A program made the translations under genes and the position numbers. DNA of 6,256 nucleotides from Pseudomonadota bacterium (GTDB taxonomy: Bacteria > Pseudomonadota > Alphaproteobacteria > Azospirillales > Azospirillaceae). Numbering within the stretch: the first letter of the stretch is position 1; each line of letters begins with the position of its first letter. The stretch is from NCBI GenBank assembly GCA_023413605.1, contig JAEZPL010000582.1, positions 1 to 6,256 on the forward strand. Reading direction: 5' to 3'. The notes beneath the pieces were generated by a model. That model did not search any database. It saw only the letters and a list, made by a program, of their open reading frames with translations, and had not been told where the DNA came from. Shown here piece by piece: positions 1 through 5,130 of the stretch.

Positions 1-2775
1 GGCGGTGGGCGGCAGATGCCCCGACGGTTCCCCGCGCGCCCCGCCGCCACGGTAGGAGGAGGCGTGGCCCTGGAAGGCGAAGCCCTCCGCCAGGGCGCGG
101 GCCAGCTTCACGGCGTCGCCGGCGTAGTCGGCGTAATAGCCGCTGGCCTCGCCGGAGGCCGCGGCGTGCAGGCTGTGGTGCAGGTCGTCGTTCCACTGCG
201 CGGTGTGCCAGCGCGGGTCGCCCTCCGGGTGGCGCTCCAGCAGGTGCGCCTCGTTCTCATCGTTCTCCAGGACGAGGTGGACGTGCCGCTTGCCGCGCAC
301 CGCGTCCTGCACGCGCTCCGCCAACTCCTGGAGGAACAGTCGGTCGCTGTCGTCGAGGATGGCGTGGACCGCGTCGAAACGCAGCCCGTCCATGTGGAAT
401 TCCTCGATCCAGTAGAGCGCGTTGTGGATGAAGTAGTCGCGGACGTTGGCGTTGCGCGGCCCGTCCACGTTGATGGCGTCGCCCCAGGGCGTCTTGTGCC
501 GGTCGGTGAAGAAGGCGCTGGCGTAGGCGTTGAGGTAGTTTCCCTCCGGCCCGAAATGGTTGTAGACGACGTCCAGGAAGACCATCAGTCCCTTGGCGTG
601 GGCGGCGTCCACCAGGGCCTTCAGATCCTCCGGCCGGCCGTAGGCGGCGTCGGGCGCGAAGGGCAGCACCCCGTCATAGCCCCAGTTGCGGGCGCCGGGG
701 AAGTCCGCCACCGGCATCAGCTCGATGGCCGTGACGCCCAGCTCCACCAGCTCGTCCAGCTTGTCGATGGCGGCCAGGAAGGTGCCGTCCGGGGTGAAGG
801 TGCCGACGTGCAGTTCGTACAGCACCGTCTCGTGCCAGGGGCGGCCGGTCCAGGCCTCGTCCTTCCAGGGGTAGACGGTGGGGTCGATGACCTCGCTCGG
901 CCCGTGCACGTCCTCCGGCTGATGGCGGGAGGCGGGGTCGGGCACGCGGTGCCCGTTCGGCAGTTCGAACAGATAGCGCGTGCCGGGTTGCGCCTGGGCC
1001 GTCGTCCATTCGAACCAGCCGTCGCTTCGCCGCACCATCGGCAGCAGGGCCTGGGTGTCCTCCAGCCACAGGGAGACATGCTCGGCGTTGGGCGCCCACA
1101 GGGCGAAGCGCACCGACCCGTCCGGCAGCACCTGCGCGCCGAAGGGCATGGCGTGGGCGCGGGCTTCCCCGGTGCGGGTGGCTCCGGGCGCCGACTGCCC
1201 GACCGGGCCGGACACGCGGTCGGCCACATCCGGTCCGGCGTCGGCCCCAAGGATGCCGATCACCCCGGCCAGCGGAATCCCCACCCACTTCGGCCGGTTC
1301 GCCAACTCGTACCCGACCTCGTAAAAGGCCTTTTCCAGAAGGAAAAGTTTCAAAAGCTGCGACGCCACCGCCGGATCGCGGGGATAGCCGGGACAATCGC
1401 CGATGGCTTCCCGGTAGCCGGAGACGAAGCAGGACGACGCCTCCCCCTCCCACCAGGAGAGCCAGGATTCGCGGGCGGAGCGGGCCGTCTCGTCCAGGCC
1501 GGCGGGAAGGCTGTCGCGCGCCGCTGCCGCGGCATAGGCGATGGAGCGCAGCATCCCCGCCACGTCGCGCAGGATGCAGTGCTTGGCCCGCCGCTCCGCC
1601 AGCGGGCGCATCGGCTCGCCTTCGAAATCGACGATGAACACGTCGTCCTTGGCGGCCAGCACCTGCCCCAGGTGATAGTCGCCGTGCAGGCGCATGGCGC
1701 AGAAGTCCGCGCCGGCGGGGGTGAGCGCATCGATCTGCCGCATCACCGTTCCTTCGCTGTCGGCCAGCGAGGCGGCGTAGGCGCCGATTTCCGGCTCCAG
1801 GCCGGGGGCGGCGTCGCGAAGCTGGTCCAGCACGCGGCGGGCCAGCCGCCGCACGCCGTCCGCCCAGTCCGTCAGCATGCCGGGGGTGACCGGTTCCGGG
1901 GTGAAGGCCGGATCGTCGCTGGGCGTGGCCAGCGCCCGATGCATCTCCGCCGTGCGGCGGCCGAGCCGGCGCATGAAGGCCATCAGCGCAATGTCGTCGT
2001 CGCTGCGGTCGTCGAAGCGCTCCATACGCGCGTTCAGCCGGGTGGTGACGTGGCTCCAGGAATCCTCGCAGTCCGGCACCAGCCCTTGCAGGATGCACAG
2101 GGCCGCCGTCTCCCCGTTGCCGGACCGCTCCACCCAGCCGAGCAGCGGGGGCGTGTTGCGGAAACCCGCGACCTCCGTCAGGAAGCGGCCGACCTCCAAC
2201 TCCGGATGGATGCCGGTTTCCAGCTTGCGCAGGCCCTTCAGGATGGCGGCGTCGCCGACCATGACGGAGGTGTTGGACTGCTCCACCCCCGCCCAACGCA
2301 GCGACACGCCTTCGCCCAGCGCGTCGGCGAGGCCGGCGAAGGCGCGGCTGCGCCGGAAGGTCAGGCCGCCGGCATCGCCGGTGTCCCTGTGAATACCCTC
2401 CAGCAGGGCGCGCACCACCTCCTCGTCGCCGTAGCCGTCGCGCAAGGATCCCGCCCAGGGCAACTCCTCCGGGCCGGCGATGGTGAAGGGGTCCTTCGGA
2501 TCAACCCGACCGCCACGATCGAGCACAAGGGGAAGCTGGTAGAGCTGCGGGTCCCGCCCCGGCGGTTCGACCCGCAGCAGGCAAAGCTGCGCGGAGCCGG
2601 AAGCCAGCGGCAGAGGCAGGGCGTCCACGATGCGCACGCGGGGTGTCCCGGCATCCTTCGCGGCGTACCAGCGCCGGCTGGTCAGATAGTCCGGCAGCAG
2701 GGAGTCCTGGAGAAGCGACAGAGCCTCACCCTCGATCGGACCGGGGAAGGCGTTGGGTTTCGGCGCGGTCGGCAA
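1..2775 (-). CDS. mak-treZ: Maltokinase-TreZ (malto-oligosyltrehalose trehalohydrolase) fusion protein, 3' end outside window
   Basis: One stop-free frame gives 925 visible residues; I checked every codon for stops. Residues 1-509 read as a maltokinase of the TreS-C-terminal/Pep2 type, which makes maltose 1-phosphate from maltose and ATP for GlgE-type alpha-glucan synthesis. Visible are the N-terminal cap with RRWYAAKD (34-41), EQSNTSV, a probable ATP-binding lysine in ILKGLRKLETG (K180), the catalytic-loop motif MRLHGDYHLGQVL (D366, H368) and the metal-binding IVDFE (D383). A linker of about 33 residues leads to TreZ from about residue 543 (MPFGA), which releases trehalose from maltooligosyltrehalose. 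TreZ shows an N-terminal beta domain (VRFALWAPNAEHVSLW), DVVYNHFGPEG (735-745), the nucleophile in MDGLRFDAVHA (D801), the acid/base in LVLENDEN (E837) and QWNDDLHH (about 860). It runs off the edge at LPPTA, so about 200 residues, including the third catalytic Asp, are missing. Starts at TTG, the first possible start after the stop at 2863-2865. No TreS domain is attached. Cytoplasmic by inference. Confidence 0.9.
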   Translation of the reverse strand, partial: MPTAPKPNAFPGPIEGEALSLLQDSLLPDYLTSRRWYAAKDAGTPRVRIVDALPLPLASGSAQLCLLRVEPPGRDPQLYQLPLVLDRGGRVDPKDPFTIAGPEELPWAGSLRDGYGDEEVVRALLEGIHRDTGDAGGLTFRRSRAFAGLADALGEGVSLRWAGVEQSNTSVMVGDAAILKGLRKLETGIHPELEVGRFLTEVAGFRNTPPLLGWVERSGNGETAALCILQGLVPDCEDSWSHVTTRLNARMERFDDRSDDDIALMAFMRRLGRRTAEMHRALATPSDDPAFTPEPVTPGMLTDWADGVRRLARRVLDQLRDAAPGLEPEIGAYAASLADSEGTVMRQIDALTPAGADFCAMRLHGDYHLGQVLAAKDDVFIVDFEGEPMRPLAERRAKHCILRDVAGMLRSIAYAAAAARDSLPAGLDETARSARESWLSWWEGEASSCFVSGYREAIGDCPGYPRDPAVASQLLKLFLLEKAFYEVGYELANRPKWVGIPLAGVIGILGADAGPDVADRVSGPVGQSAPGATRTGEARAHAMPFGAQVLPDGSVRFALWAPNAEHVSLWLEDTQALLPMVRRSDGWFEWTTAQAQPGTRYLFELPNGHRVPDPASRHQPEDVHGPSEVIDPTVYPWKDEAWTGRPWHETVLYELHVGTFTPDGTFLAAIDKLDELVELGVTAIELMPVADFPGARNWGYDGVLPFAPDAAYGRPEDLKALVDAAHAKGLMVFLDVVYNHFGPEGNYLNAYASAFFTDRHKTPWGDAINVDGPRNANVRDYFIHNALYWIEEFHMDGLRFDAVHAILDDSDRLFLQELAERVQDAVRGKRHVHLVLENDENEAHLLERHPEGDPRWHTAQWNDDLHHSLHAAASGEASGYYADYAGDAVKLARALAEGFAFQGHASSYRGGGARGEPSGHLPPTA

Positions 2776-2782
2776 GGCACGT

Positions 2783-2786
2783 CTCC
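2783..2786 (-). promoter_or_regulatory. Ribosome binding site that fixes the TTG start of mak-treZ
   Basis: On the minus strand GGAG is followed by seven bases (ACGTGCC) and then TTG. No ATG or GTG lies in frame between the upstream stop (2863-2865) and this TTG. The next in-frame start candidates fall inside the conserved maltokinase N-terminal cap. The TTG at 2775 is therefore the best supported start, although it is a rare start codon. Confidence 0.7.
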
Positions 2787-2810
2787 GGTGTTGGCGGCTC
2801 GGCTTCGCAC

Positions 2811-2835
2811 AACAACGGTGTGGCTGCGGTGTTCC
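2811..2835 (-). promoter_or_regulatory. Possible EcfG (general stress) promoter of mak-treZ
   Basis: The minus strand reads GGAAC (2835-2831), 16 bases, then TGTT (2814-2811). The EcfG consensus of alphaproteobacteria is GGAAC, 16-17 bases, cGTT. Here the -35 part is exact and only the first base of the -10 part differs. It sits in the 80-base gap between the 104-residue gene and the TTG start, and would give a leader of about 30 bases that includes the ribosome binding site. It is weaker than the two other EcfG-type sites in this window; chance occurrence cannot be excluded. Confidence 0.45.
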
Positions 2836-2855
2836 TCTCGCCCGTCCAGTCGGAG

Positions 2856-3170
2856 TTAGCCGTCAGACATGCGCGGGTGATGGGGCAGGCGCCCGAGGCG
2901 GCCGATCCGCTCGGCCAGTTGCAGCGCCTCCACAACGTCGTCGAGCCGGCCGCATTGCATCAGGGTTTGGGCATGGGTGTTCAGCGCGGCGACGACCGCG
3001 CGTTCGTCGGATACGCCGTCGGCGGGCTTTCCGTTGCGGTCGAGGATGACGGCACCCAGTGCCGCCAGGGCTTCGGCCGAGAGGTTGACAGCCTCCAGCA
3101 CCGCCGCGTCGTCCTCCTCGGCGGCGTTCAGCACGGGCTCCAGCACCTCGGCGAGCAACCGCGGGTTCAT
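2856..3170 (-). CDS. Hypothetical 104-residue helical protein
   Basis: I do not recognise a family. Translation gives 104 residues beginning MNPRLLAEVLEPVLNAA and ending HPRMSDG. The N-terminal half is rich in Ala, Leu, Glu and Asp (acidic run EEDD near residue 19). The composition suggests a mainly alpha-helical soluble protein, with no signal peptide or membrane segment. A short segment, ILDRNGKPADGVSDE (about 42-56), could be a turn between two helical parts. Third codon positions are strongly G/C, as in the neighbours, which supports real coding. It ends 80 bases before mak-treZ on the same strand, so partial co-transcription is possible, although mak-treZ may have its own promoter. A ribosome binding site TAGGAG lies 10 bases before the ATG. 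Function unknown. Confidence 0.7.
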   Translation of the reverse strand: MNPRLLAEVLEPVLNAAEEDDAAVLEAVNLSAEALAALGAVILDRNGKPADGVSDERAVVAALNTHAQTLMQCGRLDDVVEALQLAERIGRLGRLPHHPRMSDG

Positions 3171-3178
3171 GGGAAACA

Positions 3179-3197
3179 GGCTCCTAAAGGGCTCCTA
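3179..3197 (-). repeat. Duplicated ribosome-binding-site-like motif before the 104-residue gene
   Basis: The minus strand carries TAGGAGCC twice, 11 bases apart (3197-3190 and 3186-3179), just before the ATG at 3170. The nearer copy ends close enough to serve as the ribosome binding site, with a slightly long spacer of 10 bases from GGAG to ATG. The second copy may be a small local duplication. The rest of the spacer (3198-3289) shows no convincing promoter or terminator. Confidence 0.5.
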
Positions 3198-3289
3198 ACG
3201 GCGTCTCTGCTGTGAAACACGGCAGATGGCCAGTTGTGCCGCCGCCGCAGCCCGTTACCCCTGTCAACTGGACGGGAGATAGAGGGACG

Positions 3290-3541
3290 TTACGCGTCCA
3301 GCACGGATTCGACCTCCGACAGGTCGCTCAGCCTGCGCGCCAGCTTTTCCGTGCACTGGATTTCCAGGATGCCGAACCCGGCGTTGGGGGCGATGGCGTG
3401 CAGGTCGCCGGCCATGCCGTTCTGGCTGGCGAAGCGCTTCAGCCGTTCGACCATCGCGTCGCGCTCCGGCCGGCCAGGGCGCAGGCCGGGCAGGGGGCGG
3501 GTGAACAGCACCTTGTAACGTTTGAACATGGCGTGCGCCAT
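3290..3541 (-). CDS. Small protein resembling a free-standing subtilase propeptide / I9-type fold
   Basis: Translation gives 83 residues. The pattern suggests a beta-alpha-beta-beta-alpha-beta (ferredoxin-like) fold: strand MFKRYKVLFTRPL (5-17), helix AMVERLKRFASQNG (29-42), strands around LHAIAP and GFGILEIQ (47-62), helix EKLARRLSDL (65-74), last strand VESVLDA. The order 'GFxxxx-helix-Leu-xx-Val-xx-Val' resembles the propeptide/inhibitor I9 domain of subtilisins, which acts as folding chaperone and inhibitor of its protease. Here no protease domain follows, so it would be a stand-alone protein. The family call is by eye and is tentative. The frame is open far upstream, but that part is antisense to the next gene. 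ATG at 3541 or 3529 are the plausible starts; neither has a good ribosome binding site. No signal peptide is seen. It lies divergent to the hemerythrin-phasin gene. Confidence 0.6.
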   Translation of the reverse strand: MAHAMFKRYKVLFTRPLPGLRPGRPERDAMVERLKRFASQNGMAGDLHAIAPNAGFGILEIQCTEKLARRLSDLSEVESVLDA

Positions 3542-3662
3542 GGCGGGGCACCGGCGGTGAAAAGGACGACGGATCGGGATGTGGCACGCAGCCCCCGGCC
3601 GGCGCAAGTCCTTCGTCCAAATGATGTTCTCAACCGATATCCCATCAAAACGAAGGGTTTCG

Positions 3663-3688
3663 GGAACTCTTTTCCCTTGACCGAGGTT
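3663..3688 (+). promoter_or_regulatory. EcfG-type general stress promoter of the hemerythrin-phasin gene
   Basis: GGAAC at 3663-3667 is followed by 17 bases and GGTT at 3685-3688. This fits the alphaproteobacterial EcfG consensus (GGAAC, 16-17 bases, cGTT), with one deviation in the first -10 base. Transcription would begin near 3694-3697, leaving a leader of about 62 bases before the ATG at 3758. The EcfG/PhyR/NepR system controls the general stress response in this class, so the downstream gene is probably induced by stress or starvation. Confidence 0.75.
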
Positions 3689-3697
3689 CAGAAAGAA

Positions 3698-3733
3698 TGC
3701 CGCAGCGCAACATGAGCGCTTTGCGCTGCGGCA
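3698..3733 (+). promoter_or_regulatory. Perfect 13-bp inverted repeat (5'-end hairpin) in the leader of the hemerythrin-phasin gene
   Basis: GCCGCAGCGCAA (3699-3710) is matched exactly by TTGCGCTGCGGC (3721-3732), and the flanking T3698/A3733 extends the stem to 13 pairs around a 10-base loop. With the EcfG-type promoter just upstream, the stem would begin within a few bases of the transcript start and end 11 bases before the ribosome binding site. A second, weaker pairing is possible inside it: AGCGC (3715-3719) with GCGCT (3723-3727). It could protect the mRNA 5' end, modulate translation, or be a DNA operator. No run of T follows the stem, so it is not a typical terminator. Confidence 0.75.
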
Positions 3734-3744
3734 AACGCTTGGAC

Positions 3745-3750
3745 GAGGAG
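3745..3750 (+). promoter_or_regulatory. Ribosome binding site of the hemerythrin-phasin gene
   Basis: GAGGAG lies seven bases before the ATG at 3758, an ideal spacing, and confirms this start. It is outside the upstream hairpin, so the site stays accessible when the stem forms. Confidence 0.85.
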
Positions 3751-3757
3751 ATAGACC

Positions 3758-4792
3758 ATGACCATCGCGCAACTGATCCAGGCAGCGCCGGCCAAGGCGA
3801 ATGAACTGTTCGCCAAGCTTGCCGACACGACCGTGCGTGCCGTGAAGACGCGCGAGCGGCTGCTGGCCGACCTGAGGGACGAACTGGACCTGCAGATCGA
3901 GCTTGAGGAAAAGCACCTGTTCCCGGCGCTGCGCCGCCATGAGAAACTGAAGGGCCTTGTGGCCGATGCCATCGCCGACAACAGGCAGACCCGCAAGCTG
4001 CTGGGTGAACTGGAGCGCATGCCCAAGGATGACGCAGGCTTTGCGCCCAAGGTGACCGAACTGCGCCGGGTCTTCCAGCAGCACATCCGCGACGAGCGCA
4101 AGGAACTGCTTCCCGCCATCCGCAAGGTGCTGAGCGGGGAAGAGGCGCAGGCGGTGGCCGACCGGATGGAAGCGGGCCGTGCCGAGATCGCCGACGCCCG
4201 CACGCGGGAACCCGAGCAGGCCGCTCCCAGCGCCAAGGCCGCCCCCCAGGCCGCGCCTCAAGCTGCGCCCAAGACCGCCGAAACCAGTTCGGTTCGTGAG
4301 GCGAGCGCCGCCATTGCGGAGACCGCCGGAAAGATGGTGCCAAAGGCTGTGATCGAGGACATGCCGCGCCTTGCCAATACCGGCGCCGAGACCGGCATTC
4401 GCGCGGGCGCGGACGCCATGCTGCGCGGGTCCCGGCAGACGGCCGCCATCGCCATGTCAGTCGGCGCCAAGCCGATGGCCACGCCAATGACCGGCGGGCT
4501 CGAAACGCTTGCGTCCCTTCCGGGCGTCGCCGCCTCCACCTCCAGCGAGGTCGGTCGGGTCTGGACCCAATGGGCGGAAACGACGTGGCGGGCCAGCGTT
4601 CAAGGCGCCCAGGAACTCGCCCGCGCCCGCGATCCACGCTCCATTGCGCAGGCACAGGGCCGCATGGCGAACGAGGCGATGCGCGCGTGGTTCGACGCGA
4701 GCGCGCGCCTTCTGGATATCGCCATGCACGCCTCCCGCAACATGCTGAAGCCTATCGAGCACCAGACGGAACGGATGAAGTCCGGGAAATAG
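3758..4792 (+). CDS. Degenerate hemerythrin (HHE)-like domain fused to a phasin-like domain
   Basis: Translation gives 344 residues. Residues 1-145 follow the bacterial hemerythrin HHE four-helix pattern, with EEKHLFPAL (50-58) and HIRDERKELLPAI (109-121) clear. Aligned by eye to the family, three of four iron-ligand histidines are replaced: P11, Q46 and N75 stand at ligand positions, while H109 and the carboxylates E50 and E113 remain. A standard di-iron oxygen-binding site is therefore unlikely. An Ala/Pro/Gln linker follows (about 151-173, with APQAAPQAAP). Residues of about 250-340 resemble a phasin, the amphipathic helical proteins that coat polyhydroxyalkanoate granules: VWTQWAETTWRASVQGAQEL, the ARDPRSIAQAQ turn, then a long helix ending MLKPIE. 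No signal peptide or membrane segment is seen. An EcfG-type promoter and a leader hairpin precede it. Granule or polymer association under stress is an inference; the phasin call is good but made without a search. Confidence 0.8.
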   Translation: MTIAQLIQAAPAKANELFAKLADTTVRAVKTRERLLADLRDELDLQIELEEKHLFPALRRHEKLKGLVADAIADNRQTRKLLGELERMPKDDAGFAPKVTELRRVFQQHIRDERKELLPAIRKVLSGEEAQAVADRMEAGRAEIADARTREPEQAAPSAKAAPQAAPQAAPKTAETSSVREASAAIAETAGKMVPKAVIEDMPRLANTGAETGIRAGADAMLRGSRQTAAIAMSVGAKPMATPMTGGLETLASLPGVAASTSSEVGRVWTQWAETTWRASVQGAQELARARDPRSIAQAQGRMANEAMRAWFDASARLLDIAMHASRNMLKPIEHQTERMKSGK

Positions 4793-4808
4793 AGGGCGGG
4801 GGAAGGGG

Positions 4809-4858
4809 CGCCTCCCCGCCGCCGTTCCCACGGAAGGGAATGGCGTGGCGGAGAGGCG
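4809..4858. terminator. Large imperfect hairpin between convergent genes, possible bidirectional terminator
   Basis: Bases 4809-4829 pair with 4836-4858: a continuous stem from C4829-G4836 to G4821-C4844 (one G-T pair), a two-base bulge (4845-4846), five more pairs, one C/A mismatch and six outer pairs (CGCCTC with GAGGCG). In total about 20 pairs close a six-base loop. It lies between the stop codons of the plus-strand hemerythrin-phasin gene and the minus-strand 51-codon gene. No long T run follows on either strand, so intrinsic termination is plausible but not certain. Confidence 0.5.
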
Positions 4859-4867
4859 ACCGGGGCT

Positions 4868-5023
4868 TTACTTCTGCCCCTTCTCCACGTTTTCCGCGCC
4901 CTTGCGGGTGCCGCCGAAGCGGTCGGCGCCCTTGGCATCGGGGGCGTCCGGCTTCTTGTGGTTGCCGGTGTTCTGCTGGTCGTCGGTGTGCTTGACGGTC
5001 TCTTCGGTGTGGGATTGCTTCAT
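4868..5023 (-). CDS. Small hydrophilic, probably disordered stress protein, 51 residues
   Basis: ATG to TAA encodes 51 residues, beginning MKQSHTEETVKHTDD and ending AENVEKGQK. It has no Leu, Ile, Trp, Tyr or Cys, one Phe and two Val, and is rich in Lys, Asp, Gly, Thr, Gln and His. That composition points to an intrinsically disordered, hydrophilin-like protein. A GAGG ribosome binding site sits seven bases before the ATG. An EcfG-type promoter lies just upstream, the strongest sign that this short frame is a real, stress-induced gene. It is convergent with the hemerythrin-phasin gene and shares the hairpin between them. I do not recognise a named family; protection of macromolecules during drying or osmotic stress is only a guess. 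Confidence 0.7.
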   Translation of the reverse strand: MKQSHTEETVKHTDDQQNTGNHKKPDAPDAKGADRFGGTRKGAENVEKGQK

Positions 5024-5063
5024 CTCCGGGCCTCATGCTCCGTTCGGAATGCTCACTCCCATC

Positions 5064-5088
5064 AACCGCGGCCGTGGCCGGGCGTTCC
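5064..5088 (-). promoter_or_regulatory. EcfG-type general stress promoter of the 51-residue protein gene
   Basis: The minus strand reads GGAAC (5088-5084), 16 bases, then GGTT (5067-5064). This fits the EcfG consensus, with the same -10 variant as the promoter at 3663-3688. Transcription would begin near 5056, giving a leader of about 33 bases that contains the GAGG ribosome binding site. It lies downstream of the oxidoreductase stop codon, so the small gene has its own promoter. Confidence 0.7.
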
Positions 5089-5096
5089 GTCAGACG

Positions 5097-5130
5097 ATGC
5101 CCCTTCTCAGATGATGCCCCTTCTCAGATG
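5097..5130. repeat. Perfect 17-bp tandem duplication over the oxidoreductase stop codon
   Basis: ATGCCCCTTCTCAGATG occurs twice head to tail (5097-5113 and 5114-5130) and is followed by one more ATG. On the minus strand the unit includes the last ATC codons and the TGA stop of the FAD oxidoreductase gene, so the stop context is repeated just after the gene. Because 17 is not a multiple of three, the copies are in different frames. This looks like a replication-slippage duplication; the repeated context leaves the protein end unchanged. Confidence 0.85.

Noticed and set aside
1147..1149. A separate treZ start at the internal ATG (MPFGA).
   Set aside because: The frame is continuous from Mak, and no ribosome binding site lies at 5-9 bases before this ATG; internal initiation cannot be fully excluded but is not supported.
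674..2296. A 540-codon minus-strand frame inside mak-treZ.
   Set aside because: It overlaps the real frame out of phase, gives a low-complexity Arg/Gly/Ala-rich product without motifs, and is a GC-driven shadow.
16..2859. A 947-codon open frame on the plus strand covering almost the whole mak-treZ gene.
   Set aside because: It is codon-aligned antisense to mak-treZ; high-GC codon choice removes TTA, CTA and TCA codons from the real gene, so no stops appear opposite. The translation has no recognisable domain, while the minus strand shows two enzyme families with catalytic motifs.
3238..3267. A TTGACA hexamer (3267-3262, minus strand) as a -35 box for the 104-residue gene.
   Set aside because: At 16-18 bases downstream there is only a run of CGG triplets, with nothing like a -10 box.
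3232..3270. The inverted repeat CCAGTTG / CAACTGG between the 104- and 83-residue genes as a terminator.
   Set aside because: Only seven pairs around a spacer of about 25 bases or more and no T run; too weak to call.
3699..3732. The 12-13-bp inverted repeat as an insertion-sequence end or attachment site.
   Set aside because: There is no transposase or integrase nearby, and the repeat is a compact hairpin in a leader, not two distant ends.
3542..4261. A long upstream extension of the 83-residue gene (frame open to 4261).
   Set aside because: The extension is antisense to the hemerythrin-phasin gene and crosses its promoter and hairpin; the conserved-looking fold starts only at the ATG at 3541/3529.
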